Below, one piece after another: positions 45,174 through 57,297 of a DNA stretch of 64,000 nucleotides. The position numbers were made by a program, and so were the translations under genes. Source of the stretch: Basidiobolus meristosporus CBS 931.73 (Eukaryota > Basidiobolomycota > Basidiobolomycetes > Basidiobolales > Basidiobolaceae). The stretch covers positions 1 through 64,000 of the forward strand of contig MCFE01000307.1 in assembly GCA_002104905.1 (NCBI GenBank), in the 5' to 3' direction. The notes under the pieces are model-generated. The model made no database searches and was not told the origin of the DNA. It saw nothing but the letters and a program-made list of their open reading frames with translations. How positions within the stretch are numbered: position 1 is the stretch's first letter; every line of letters starts with the position of its first letter.

Positions 45174-47513
45174 ATGAATTTGCGTGGTGTTCGAGATTTC
45201 CTGTACTGTATTTTTTCCTGTTCATTCCACAATAGACTGCCATTAAATATCATTCATGATCACTGCAATCGCAACACAAAGTTTATATTCCAGAAGTGGC
45301 TATTGGAGATCGGATCCACCATGACCACCAATCGGATGCCTCGGAACAGGTAATCATGATTCAACAATTGATGCATCATTCCTTGGGGGGGGGGGGGCGG
45401 TGTATATATGAATCAACTACTTCAGACAATCTAGACACAGCTATACCTGGAGCCTATAACCATGGGGAATAGAACTCAGCAGATGAGGTTATAAATACAC
45501 ATCTACGGCCCGATAGTGCTACCAATTTTGTTCCAGGCAATAGGAGACAGAGATCTAGTTTGTCGATGAGCATATGTAACGTTAGGCAATCAGATCGTTA
45601 CATCAAATGTGGATGCAATGGCTTGCTACGTTCCAGCATAGCGTGCCCCATTGCTCTTTCCGAAACTCTAGTGGCCACTATGGATCAAGCCCACAACGGC
45701 TTGGTGAACTAGTCTTTTTGAGTCCGATGCCAACTCACTGGACAAGTTCCATTGGGTACGCGCACAATAAACTGATATATGCAAATATACTTGACTGAGC
45801 AGAGTGGTGTTTGGCTGAAGGTAACAGATTGGGTTTTGGGGATTGGTTGAAGATGTGACTTTTGATGAAGTCAATTATGTGTGTCTATCCACATGGTGTA
45901 TGTGTCCCAAGGCGTGTTGGTGGTGAACGCCCCTTCTAAACCCTCACCACACCTTTGCCAAAGATTGGTTGGCTGATTTCCTCAAATATAGATATCAAGG
46001 CATGAACCAGCTGGCCTAATCAGCTGAACAGCAGGCATGAGGAGCATGTTCTGATAATTCCATGTGGAATGTGACCAGGAAAACCAAGATGGTGGCAACT
46101 GTTAGGATTCTCAGTGAAAATTTCTAGGTGAGCAGGACACATGCAATCCGAGCTTCCCAAGGAGCAAGCGAAGTCCTCTCATTATGGAGAATTGATGGGA
46201 TTGAGAGTGCTCCAGCCCAAGGCAGTGGCCAGTAAACAAATGTCTAGGGTTAAAGTAGGCGCATCCATACCAGATGCACCCAGATGGATCGTCCCCCATT
46301 TACTTTCCTAAGCCCGGATAGCCGCAACTGCGGAGACGTTTTGGGGGTCAGCAACAGGCTTGCTAATTGAGGATATCGGAGGATGTCTGTTTCGCCCCTT
46401 ACCTACAAATATGCTGATCATCACGTTCAGGAGATCTTGATAGAATATAGATGATGAGGGTAGATCTTCGGAGAAGCTTAGCTTCAACATGGTACATAGG
46501 ACGCGCACGCGCAGGATTTACCAGACTGTCTCGCATGAGTAACCACCGCAACCACTACTGCATCCACAACCGCAACCACAGCCACACTAACCCTAAAATT
46601 CCCTACCGTGGGCTTATTCCGGGAGATTTCCAGCACAATCGTCAGGTGGGAAGTGGCCAATGTTTCCTGAATCCCCATTCCCTTGATTGGAATCCAACGG
46701 ACAAGTTGTAACCATAACAAGACAGCCCTTGCATACAGATTGGTATATGTTAGAGTGGCAACCATGCTTGGATACATGGATCTCCTCGACCTCGCTGACC
46801 GAAGGATCTAGCCGAGGCGTGCGGGAAACAACAAATATATCTCTATACATTCCGTGCCCTTTATTGGTGAGCCGGTTCTTTTTTCCGGACTCTGATAGGG
46901 GTTGGGTGGGTTCCTATGGTCCCGGCGACCAGCAGCCAAGGAGTCGTACCCCTACGCTGGCCAAACGGCTGACAATGGCCCCCTCGCTCCTACTTGCACT
47001 GGTGCTGTTCATGCGCTCCAGAGCTCGTTGGACCTTGGGAAAGCCTCCGAAGGATTGGAGGGAACAAGGCTATATAATTTGGGTGCCACCCGGGTCTCTT
47101 TGGACCGTACATGCCTCACGATCCACTGGGTTCCGCAATCCTTCGAAGATCTTGCAGACATACCGAGCTGCACTCGAACAAAGACAACATGGATGAATGT
47201 GGCGTTGAAAAGATCTTTTGTTTGGTGATAAGAATTGGAAAACTCACCGCCCTCATGGGTGTCCTTACTTGCTATACGACTCAGTTAAAATAGATCAACT
47301 GATGTGTGGGAGGGATGAAATTCAAGTGGGTTCGGGAGAGGGGGCTTTCATAGTGAAGAGATATCAATAATATAAATAATAGATCGCTGGCGATATGATA
47401 TATGATGTTCATCAGCAATCAATGAATATATCTGGAATAGGGAGATCGCGGTGCTGATTGGGTTCCCCAGGGCATCGAGAGACTTCGCACCACCCGATTA
47501 GGTGCCGACCGTG
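45174..47513. other. Intergenic with a G13 homopolymer
   Basis: 2.3 kb without a supported gene. The largest frames (46687-47196, 169 codons; 46902-47228, 108 codons) overlap each other in different frames and have no family signature. A run of 13 G lies at 45385-45397. Confidence 0.4.
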
Positions 47514-48203
47514 TTAACTGATCAATGGGTGGGTGCTGTCGGTGTGGAGAAGCTTGGTGGAGTGGAAGAGTCGGACCTGGCAAGCGGAGTTCCAGCCACA
47601 GGTGTCGAGCGGCTTGCAGTGGTCCGAGTAATCGGGGAAGAACTCGAGGGGCTCGTTTGGTGGCACATGCTGGCTCGAGTGGATCTTGAGCCGGCGGAGT
47701 TGCTGGTTTCGGACGACGATGAAATGCTCCAGGAACTTCAGCCAGGCAAAGTACTCCTCCTTCGAGACGTAGAGGTGGTATTGGATGGAGGCCAGGAACT
47801 CCACCTCCATCCGCGTGATCTCTTCTACGGGGATTCCGGCTACATTGGACCAGAACTGATTGTGAAATGTCTTGTCGTCCAGGTATTTGTTGGCCAGTAG
47901 CACTGCCATGGTGAAGATGCGAATCTCAGAGCCGGGCTGGCCCTGCAGTTGGGGGTGGGTGGCTTTGACTCGCTGTATGTACTTTAACGCAAGAAGGATC
48001 ACCGAGGATGACACCTGGGTGATGAGCAGGAGCTTCTGGCAATAGTTTTTGAAAAGATTGCTTGCGCAGCTGGTAATGGGATCAATGTCCGAGTACCATG
48101 TGAATGTGGCTACATCAGCGGCGAACGCTGCAAAACACAAGTCACTCTTGGCCATCTTGCCGGCATCGTGATGAGGCAGCAGGGCGGATGGAGTGGCTGA
48201 CAT
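47514..48203 (-). CDS. Pcl-type cyclin
   Basis: 229 residues from ATG 48203 (MSATPSALL). The cyclin box covers about 45-160: SCASNLFKNYCQKLLLITQVSSSVILLALKYIQRVK, IRIFTMAVLLANKYLDDKTFHNQFWSNVAGIPVEEITRMEVEFLASIQYHLYV, a full-length Pcl1/Pcl2-like core with the W..V..I..EI.RME.EFL helix. It should partner a Pho85-class kinase. The C-terminal 60 residues are variable. The frame extends 20 codons upstream; the ATG used is the one after which similarity and spacing to the TA-rich promoter (about 115 bases) are normal. Single exon. Confidence 0.9.
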   Translation of the reverse strand: MSATPSALLPHHDAGKMAKSDLCFAAFAADVATFTWYSDIDPITSCASNLFKNYCQKLLLITQVSSSVILLALKYIQRVKATHPQLQGQPGSEIRIFTMAVLLANKYLDDKTFHNQFWSNVAGIPVEEITRMEVEFLASIQYHLYVSKEEYFAWLKFLEHFIVVRNQQLRRLKIHSSQHVPPNEPLEFFPDYSDHCKPLDTCGWNSACQVRLFHSTKLLHTDSTHPLIS

Positions 48204-48315
48204 AAAACAAGATATACAAGAAGGATTAAAAGAAGTAAGGACGTGTGGGGGCTTGGTGCTCAAGTGATCGGGAAGCGTAGTTGGCTAGGGGATGGCCAGA
48301 GGGGCAGCAGTCAGG

Positions 48316-48329
48316 ATATATATATATAT
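48316..48329 (-). promoter_or_regulatory. TATA-type TA repeat before the Pcl cyclin
   Basis: An alternating TA run 113-126 bases before ATG 48203. Confidence 0.5.
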
Positions 48330-51300
48330 GCAAGCAGGCCCCATCGATAATCTCAGATTGCTCTGCTCAGACAATACCCGGACAGATCGTGGATTCAAGC
48401 GTCATGTCAGATGGTTAAAGCAATGCTGTGGATGTGGATAAGGAATGCCGCCGACACAAGCAGGCTGAGGGTGGTGAGGTTTTTCATCTATCTCGAAGGG
48501 GCATCACCAATCTCACAGGAGACCGATTGTACGGGGATTCACTGATGTAGCGAGGTAACCAATCACCAGCCAGATGCGGGAAATCAGGGATTTTCGTTGA
48601 AAGATGCTCCTGTTGATAAACGGGGAAGAAGACCGAGGAGGATCTATGACGGAGCAGTATCCGTGTGAATTGCAGCAGTGGATCCAAGCGGCCAGCGGAT
48701 CCAGTGGAACACAGATTAAGTAATCCTCATCAACAAACCCACGAACATTAGCGGAGGCCTGGCGGCGCGCACCAAGCCCGGGCTCGGCAGTGGCCACCGA
48801 GCGAGCATCCCGGCGTCGGCACACGGCCGCGGAGTACGAAACCCTAGCCAGCTTACTGTGCGAACATGATCCAGATCACTGCGAAAACTAGTCTACTTTG
48901 GCCTCAGGACGGAAATGAAATGAGGCTACGGTGGAGAAACTTGACACTGAGAGCCGTTTCATAATCCACTGCTCCACTGCTGATATCCGTTTGCCAGCAT
49001 GGAGTCCACAAGGACTTGCCGATGATTTTGCCCCATGAAACCGCCTGTTTTGGCGGATGGCCGATGATACATTGGTATGAATGATCGATCCAGAAGAGTA
49101 GGAGCAGGAGCGGGAACAGGTGCTGGAGCAGGACATCATCAGCTACGCTATACACAAATCTCTGAGATAATCTTTTGAATTGGTATTTGTTCCCAAAACT
49201 GTAATACATCAAATCCCCGAACCATTGGCTTTGATGGTTGTAAGCGGGTTTAGATTTGCTACATCTCTGAAGCCAATTCTTCCTTCTATAGATCGGAATG
49301 CCGTGCAAGTAGGCCACCGTCATATCCCTGTATTCCCGCACTCGCTGGCCGAAGCAGTCCTGGCTTGTTGATGAGCAACCCTTTCCATCGATGTATGTAG
49401 ACCGATGGGGCGATAAGTGCAGACTTCGCCAATCCCTCTGGCTTCTCATCTGTGACGTAAGGCCAGCCCAAGTTCCTCCAGCCGGTCTGTCATGCCGATA
49501 CGAATCCGTTCAAGATACCATTACCCAGCATCTGTATCCGTAGTAGATACCTCTAACGTGATGACCACCACCGCTGCAAACCTTGGGGGAGCACCAGCCC
49601 GTCGCTGTCTCCGAATTGCCCCATGGCCGACGCCTGGCGCCTTCCCCAAGTGCTTCGCAACTGCGCCGTGGGCCGACATCGGGGGAAGGACATGTGGAGA
49701 GATCGCCTCAAACTTGAATCGCAAGGGTCATTGGGAACGATGCGAGGTTTCCTGGATAAGATGATGTGGCACGGCAAGCTACCCGATCTGCTTCTCACCA
49801 TACGGAATGTGCGGCCATGGAGAAGGGCTAGATCCGCGGTAGGCCCATCGCTGACTGTCGGGATGATGGGAAGGCGCGGGCATTCAGATGGTGGCATCAG
49901 CGAGGAGCTCCCATTCCCCGACGGATCATCCACCCAGCGACATTGTTTGTTTCTTCGTGGCTGCAGCTGAGATAGCTTGCCGGCCCGGAGCATTTTTGGG
50001 ATTGTGGTGGTTTCGCGTTCTCGATGCGCGCACAAATCAAGGAATCGGAGAATTTCCTGGTCGCCGAGTAATCTGGCGAAGACCCATCCACTGTATTACG
50101 TCAAAAATCCTTCATTTACCCACAAGTGATGAGCATCCGGATTCTCACGATGTCGACGCCAGTCCTCCAGCGAAGAGATGTAGATTCATGCACTCGTACT
50201 CGCACCCGCACCCAAGCCAAACCTGCAGCTTTAGTCAGTTGTATCACATTTGGACGTTGGTGAATACATTGGTGACATCCACACACTGTTGTTTGGACTT
50301 TTCTTCCGCAACCGACCAGTTCTAAGTTATCATGATGAGAGGAACCCGAGGGGTACAGGTTGCCAAATTAGGTCATATAGAAATGCCCATTTCTAGACTG
50401 ATAAACCAGCTTCGTACCCATCGACCATTATAGAATAAATTCCTTCGTGCTAATGCAGGTCGCTTGCGTTGTAACCTTAGGACTCGGTGTGCCAGCAAAA
50501 CCACTGGCCCACCTCGCCTCGGATGCCTCAGCGAAGTGTCTGCGCAGTGGATGGCGCCCGAAGTGCGTTTCGCGCGAGATCCTGAGCACCCGGCCGGCAA
50601 CGAGGCATTTGCCTCGGCTGTCTACCCGCTGCCCACAACACGGCATGTGTCATCCAGTGTCGCAGTGTCCCAGAGGGCTGCTCTATTAGTCCAATCGACT
50701 CCAACCCCCCATCCGGCCCACTAGAGCTGGAGACGCTTGCTAATCACATCTTTACCGTATTTCCTTATCGGACCGCTGATGTAGCATCCACCCAACCACA
50801 TATATTCTTGTAATTGGAGGTATACCATGAATGGCCATATCCGTCCTGTGCATTACACCCAAACGATATTAGAGGTTGTATTGCAAATAGTGGGCTACCA
50901 GGAATGCTCATTGGAGCAGAGAGCGCTGGTTAGACGCTGCCAAATCTCTACCCAAGCTGGGTTGCCTATTTGGGAGAATTCAGTGTTTGTATTCCACACA
51001 TCTCAACAATCCCATATATATACTTGCAGGGGAATGACTCGACATCATTGTGAATCCCACCCATGTCCCATCACTGATATCACTATTGCAGGCAAGCTGA
51101 ATGTTTTGTGCTTCCCTGGAGTCGAGCACAGGTGTGAGTACAGGCGGTAGAATATCTGCGCGCAGAATGATGTGAATGGTCAATCCTATGCTCGGTACAT
51201 GCCAACCACAAGCACAGGCATTGGTACAAGCCAGATCCTCCACCATCGATGCCCTGCCAGAATGCATCCGAGCATATCTGTTCGCTCGCTGTAGAGGCCA

Positions 51301-52491
51301 GACGCTATTGGGTCCTCGAATGCATGAGTGCGACCCCTCCCGTATGCTTTCTCAAGTTGCCTTTGACTGGGTTCCGCGGAGTAGATGCGTCATGTATCTA
51401 TTTACCAGGCCCGGGCATCGTGCGCTCTTTCATTTCTGAGCTCAACACCGCACACCAGGTAGCAAGGAGGTTGCTTCTTGGTATGGGGTCACGAAGACAG
51501 CCGACAAGGAATTCCAACTTCCGGCAGCCTCCACCTCTACCTCGAGTGCCAGGTGGAATGACAAGGGTGCGCCAGTTGAATCCCCATTTCTTGTTTTGCT
51601 CCCTAGACATACGTAAAACGATGGTTTACTGGCTTTGAAGCCATGTCAAGAATCGCAAATCACCGGACTTATGTTGCAATCAGGGTTAGGGATGGGAATC
51701 CATCGAGTGTTGCATCTAGACTCGCCCCAACTTTGGTTTTGGCATGAATTTGCAGCGGAGGGTAGCCGTGGATTTTTGTTCGTAGGTTTGGTGCCCTTTC
51801 GCACTCCACTAATTTTGCGCAACGTTCCAGTCATACAAGGTTGAGTAACTAGGGAATGATGACTAAATCTAAGCCATGGAGATTTAAAGCGAGCGGATGG
51901 GTGGGCTTGAAAACGGTGCGCCACTTTAATAAGGATTCGTCCAACCGGTAATACATTGCAATGCGATGCATGATAAGCTTTAGGAACCTCGCATGAGATT
52001 CTGCTGTGCTGAGTAGACCATCTCGATTGGGCACTGCATTTGTGGTGCATTATTTAAGTTGCAATATACCTTACATTACTCGGGCTGCTTAACCCGGAAT
52101 GCTTAATAGAGTAGTAGATCCTGTGATATTCATCACTGTGCCCTGCTACAGGCTGAATTCATGGGTAGGCTTCTGTGCAAAAATGACCTAGTTTAAGCAG
52201 ACCCATCTGCCTACTAATAGGTGATATACAAGAGCTTAAGACTTAAGTTGTATTTCTTTGTGAAAGTAGTGAGTAGCTGACAACCCTATCTAGTATGAAT
52301 GCTAGATAATCTAGTCTCCATGCAAAAAAAATGTGTGCTTGTTTGCTAAATACCCTATGAAAGATAACTTTGATGTGCCTGTCAAAGTGCCATTGCAATA
52401 ATTGTATCCCCCAACCAAGGGGTATTGATTCCATGAAAGCACCATGTACAGACTACCAGATAAAAACTACACATTGGACTTCTCAAAAACC
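48330..52491. other. Long intergenic region with overlapping unassigned frames
   Basis: 4.2 kb. Frames of 115-181 codons occur on both strands and overlap (48904-49449 minus, 49553-50035 minus, 49623-49970 plus, 49888-50325 plus, 51249-51638 plus, 51646-52050 minus), which argues that most are chance. I recognise no domain. 49094-49135 is a purine-rich run. 52247-52320 is a second copy of a dispersed repeat. Confidence 0.4.
52247..52320 (+). repeat. Dispersed repeat copy 2
   Basis: Partner of 26571-26643 in the same orientation, about three in four positions identical. It ends some 170 bases before the 5' LTR of element A. Confidence 0.55.
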
Positions 52492-52840
52492 TGTTGTAAA
52501 AATTTGTAATTCCACCTAAATTTTCACCTAACTTGGTCACTGATATCATTACCTTCAAATCCTAGAGAATACTGACTAAATTTCTTGTTGGGATTTACTT
52601 GGAATATTTTCACCAAAATACCAGGTACCCAGAACATGAAAATTCTCAAAGTTGCCCAATCAGCCCCAAACTTTGCACACATGCTATTAGGACCTTCCTT
52701 AGCCTATTCAACTTGTTTGTTATGCCAAGACCATGTAAAAGTATAAATACTACTTTTACATTTAATGAATCATTAAGTGAAAACCACATAATCTACTTGT
52801 CCTCCCAATCAGTTCCAATATCTCCAAGACTCTTATAACA
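52492..52840 (+). repeat. 5' LTR of element A
   Basis: 349 bases, TGTTGTAAAAAT..CTCTTATAACA, with one change in the terminal repeat (TTATAACA for TTACAACA). Carries the TATA palindrome near 52735-52759. Confidence 0.92.
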
Positions 52841-52852
52841 GGTTATGAGCCC
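52841..52852 (+). promoter_or_regulatory. Primer binding site of element A (half-tRNA initiator Met)
   Basis: GGTTATGAGCCC directly after the 5' LTR is the exact complement of GGGCUCAUAACC, the anticodon arm of eukaryotic initiator methionine tRNA. This is the internal, half-tRNA priming known for Drosophila copia. The ATG inside it (52845) is the gag start. Confidence 0.85.
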
Positions 52853-52962
52853 CAAACTATCACTCTCTGCAATGTCTACAACTGCTCTTACTGGAATTTT
52901 TCCCCCTGCTGAAAAGTTGGATGGATCTAACTACCAAGTGTGGAAGGTGAAGATGAAGATGC

Positions 52963-53311
52963 TGTTGTAAGAGTCTTGGAGATATTGGAAGTGATTGGGA
53001 GAACAAGTAGATTATGTGGTTTTCACTTAATGATTTATTGATTGTAAAAGTAGTATTTATACTTTTACCAAGTCTTGGCATAACAAACACGTAGAATAGG
53101 TTAAGGAAGGTCCCAAGAACATGTGTGCAAAGTTTGGGCTGTTTGGACAACTTTGAGAATTTTCATGTTCTGGGTACCTGGTATTTTGGTGAAAATATTC
53201 TAAGTAAATCCCGACAAGGAATTTGGTCAGTATTCTCTAGGATTTGAAGGTAATGATCTAAGTGACTAAGTTAGGTGAAAATTTAGGTGGAATTACGAAT
53301 TTTTTACAACA
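52963..53311 (-). repeat. 3' LTR of element B
   Basis: 349 bases, plus-strand view TGTTGTAAGAGTC..TTTTTTACAACA. Differs from the 5' LTR at two bases near its right end. Confidence 0.97.
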
Positions 53312-53322
53312 TTCCCACTCAG

Positions 53323-56300
53323 CTAAATGTTCATACTGACTAGTCCTAATTTTGACCTAAGATATTCAAACTTGTCTCTAGCTAATGGTTTGGTAAATAT
53401 GTCTGCAATCATTTCATCTGTAGGACAGTAAACTAAGCTAGCTAAGTTATTCTCTATAGCTTCACGTATGAAATGATATCTAATATCTATGTGCTTGGTT
53501 CTAGCATGAAAAGTTGGATTTCTACCTAATTGTATAAATCCTTGATTATCTTGAAATAAAGTAATAGGCGTTTTTTGACATAGGCCTAAATCTGTAAAGA
53601 GTTTTCTTAACCACATTGCTTCTTTTGTAGCTTCACAGGCTGCCATATACTCTGCCTCTGTAGTAGAAAGTGCTACGGTTGGTTGCTTTCTTGAATTCCA
53701 TGAAATTGCTCCTTTACAGTAAAGAAAGGTGTATCCTGTGGTGGATCTTCTGTCTTCCAAATTTTGTCCCCAATCAGCATCAGAGTATCCCGCAAGGTCC
53801 TGTTCTGAATCCTTATAAGTGTATCTTAAGCAAATATCAGCAGTTCCTTTTAGGTATCTAAAAATCCGCTTAACTGCTGCAATATGATCAGATCCATAAT
53901 TCTGATTATGTTGGCTGACAACTCACACTGAATATGAGATATCTGGATGTGTTCCAAGCATGATATACATCAGACTGCCGACCATAGATTGATAAGGAAA
54001 GTCAGGGCTTTCAGATGGCACCAAGCTCTCTTGATTTGGTTGAGTTCTGACCAAGTTAAGGTTTGTCTCCATTGGGGTAGCTGCCGGTTTACAGTCTTCC
54101 ATTTTGTACTTCTTTAGTATATCTTGAATATACTTGGATTGGCTTAGGGTGATGGTCTGGGTACTTCTGTCTATAGAGAACTTAATCCCTAAGTAGTAAC
54201 TAAGTTCTCCTAGATCAGACATCTTGAACTCCTTAGATAGGTTGGATTTAGTCTCTTCTAATGTTTCTAGGTTATTGGCGCCTATAATAAGATCATCCAC
54301 ATATAGAGCTAATAGAACTGAATTTGCTCTATCTGGCTTATAGTATATACTATAGTCAGCATTACTTCTTTTGAAACTCAAAGATTCCAAATAAGAATCT
54401 ATCTTGCAATTCCAGGCTCTTGGTGATTGTTTGAGACCATATAGTGACTTTTTAAGCTTGCAGACCAAATGGGGGTTATCTTGGTCAGCAAACCCATCAG
54501 GCTGGTCCATATACACGTCCTCATCAAGTTCTCCATTCAAAAATGCAGTTTTTACATCCATTTGATGAATAAAAAACTTATATTTGGCTGCAATAGCCAA
54601 TATTATTCTGATGGATTTAAACTTGGCTACCGGGGCAAAGGTCACAGTATAGTCAAGTCCTTTTGTTTGAGAGTATCCTTTGGCTACAAGTCTTGCTTTG
54701 TATCTTTCAATTTACCATCAGCCTTGTATTTTGTCTTGAAGACCCATCTGCATCCAATTGATTTTTGGTTGATTGGTAATTTGACTAAGTCCCAAGTTTG
54801 ATTTTCCATCAGGGCCTGATATTCCTCAGTCATTGCAGATCTCCAAAACTTTGTCTGAGGGCTATTTAGGGCCTCTTTTACAGTCTGGGGCTCATCAATA
54901 TGGACTGAGTAGGCATAGGCTAAGTTTGTACCCTCATTGATATAGTAATTTGGGCTATTTCTTGTCCGATTTGATCTCCGGGCATTTGATACTGGAATGA
55001 TCATTTCTGGGATATTCCTGGGCACTGATTCTGGCTGAACCACGGTTGTAGAGTCCTCTGGAGTGAAAAAATTTTCATTGTTTTGCTATGATTCAATCCT
55101 GACAATTGGTGGACTTGAGATCAAATTTTTGTCATCATCTGATGTCATTTTTTGTGAAAATTTTGAATTTTCATCAAACAACACATCCCTGGACTTGATA
55201 AGCTTCTTTGCTTTGGTATTGTAGAGTCTGTATGCCTTACTCTCATTGCAGTAGCCCAAAAATATGCATTTTACACTTTTTGGCTCAAATTTTGACTGAT
55301 TTCCGGCCAGTTTTTTGGCATATGCTGTACACCCAAATATTCTTAGATGTTCTGCACTTGGTCTGTATCCATACCATGCTTCAAATGGAGTAGAATCACG
55401 AAGTATTCTGTTATAACTCCTATTTTTAAGATATACAGCAGTGGCAACTGATTCCGCCCAAAAATCATAGGATAATTTTTGTTCATGGATCATAGATCTT
55501 GCCATATCAATTATTGATCTGTTAGCTTGTTCTGCTACTCCATTTTGCTGTGGGGAGTATGGTACAGTAGTCTCTTGCTTTATCCCATGAATTTTGCAGA
55601 AGTGGATGAAGAGTTTTGAGGTATATTCTCCACCATTGTCAGAGCGTATTTTCTTGATTTTTTCACCAGTTTCTCTCTCCACCATGGCTTTAAACTCCCT
55701 GAGCTTAGACAGAGCTTCTTCCTTTCTCTCCATGAAGTAGACCCACGTGTATCTTGTATAATCATCAATAAAAGTGATTAAATACTTCATCCCACCTAAG
55801 GATACATTTTGCATAGGTCCACACAGATCTGAGTGAATTAGATCTAATTTTTTCTTAGTTTTGATTAACTCAGAGCTCTTGAACAGTTGTCTGGCTTGTT
55901 TCCCATATATGCAGGCTTCACAGTGCTCCAAATTAGCAAGGGGATCAATATTTACTCCAGAAATTAGCTGATCTTTGATCATTTTACGCAAATAATCAAA
56001 ATTGATGTGTTCAAATCTCCTGTGCCAAAGCATTGGTGTTTCTTCATTTAAGTTACTTATATTGGCTTCTAGATATGATTGAATATAAGTCAACTTGTAT
56101 AGATTCTGATCTCTGATGCCCAAAGCAATATGGGCACCATTTTGATCAGTGATCCTGCATCCAGAATTGTCAAAACTGAAACTGAGTCCTTCTGCTGTGG
56201 CCTTGCTTACAGAGAGAAGGTTCTTGGCTATTTCTGGTACATAGAGTACTTCTTTAAAGGTCAGTGTATGACTTCCTTCACTGCTTCTAAGGTTTACTTG

Positions 56301-57293
56301 GATAGTTCCTTCTCCCACTGCATCAAGTGTTCTATCGTCACCCATGAAAACCTTCTTAATTGGAATTTCTTGATATTGGGTAAAAAGTTCTTTTTGGTGT
56401 GTAAAGTGTTGAGAAGCTCCAGAGTCAATATACCACGTCTGAGAATCCTTGTTTGTGGTCATATTTAGTGCAGATATGAATAGTCTATCTTCAGTTGTTG
56501 CAGCATTTCCATATTCAGGCTTCTTTTGCTGATAATCTCTCTTTTTGAAACACCGGTCTGATGTGTGTCCTTTCCTTTTGCAGTAGTTGCAAAATAGGTT
56601 GCTGTTGCCTTTGTAGGGTCTTGGGTACCTCCTTTGTTGGTTATCATTGCTTATTAAAGCATTTTCTTCTTCCTTCTTATTGGCGCTTGATTTTCTTAAT
56701 TCTTCATCCAGGAGCCTTCCATATATGTAATTTAAGGTCAAATCTTCAGTTCTGGACTCTAGGGCTGATACAAGGCCCTGAAACTTGTCTGTCAGGCTAT
56801 TCAGGATGGTAACTATCACATCCTCATCAGTAGTTGGTACACCCACAGATTCCATCTCATCTACCAGCAGGGTAATTCTGTTAATTAGATTTTTCATTTC
56901 TTCTCCTGGCAGTATCTTTGTAGTAAAGAATTTTCTTCTCAGATACATTTTCTTGGCAGCTGAACATGACTGGTAGGTGCCTTCTAATGCTTTCCAGGCA
57001 TTCTTTGCAGTTTTTGCTCTTGAGCATTGAATTAGCAATTTGTCCTTGACATTAAGGCAAATGCAGTTAAAGGCACTTTGTTCTTTCTTCTGGTACTTCA
57101 AGGCTTCCTCTCCCACGTTTTTAGGAGGGCATTCTTCTCCCATGACAATATCCCAAAGGCCTCTTTCTTGTAGCAGCATCTTCATCTTCACCTTCCACAC
57201 TTGGTAGTTAGATTCATCCAACTTTTCAGCAGAGGGAAAAATTCCAGTAATAGCAGTAGTAGACATTGCAGAGAGTGACAGCTTGGGGCTCAT
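53323..57293 (-). pseudogene. Gag-pol polyprotein gene of element B, broken by two stops and one frameshift
   Basis: The first open part, 57293-55086 (735 residues), holds gag with a C-x2-C-x4-H-x4-C knuckle at 235-248, protease DSG at 290-292, pre-integrase H424/H429/C458/C461 and the integrase triad D489, D552, E588. Lesions: a GAG-to-TAG stop at 55086-55088, a one-base loss near 54710, and a GGA-to-TGA stop at 53923-53925, judged against elements A and D. After them come reverse transcriptase (54645-53926, with YVDDLIIGANN) and RNase H (53922-53323, with YSDADWG and STTEAEYMA). The original start is the ATG inside the primer site. A TTG-initiated extension into the LTR is not credible as a start. 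Confidence 0.93.
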
Positions 57294-57297
57294 AACC
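57286..57297 (-). promoter_or_regulatory. Primer binding site of element B (half-tRNA initiator Met)
   Basis: GGTTATGAGCCC on the minus strand immediately after the 5' LTR, identical to that of element A. The gag ATG (57293) lies within it. Confidence 0.87.

Noticed and set aside
46687-47228. Two overlapping frames of 169 and 108 codons as genes
   Set aside because: They occupy the same bases in different frames and neither shows a family or splice pattern.
48904-50325. Frames of 115-181 codons on both strands
   Set aside because: Mutually overlapping and without motifs; probably chance in a GC-richer stretch.
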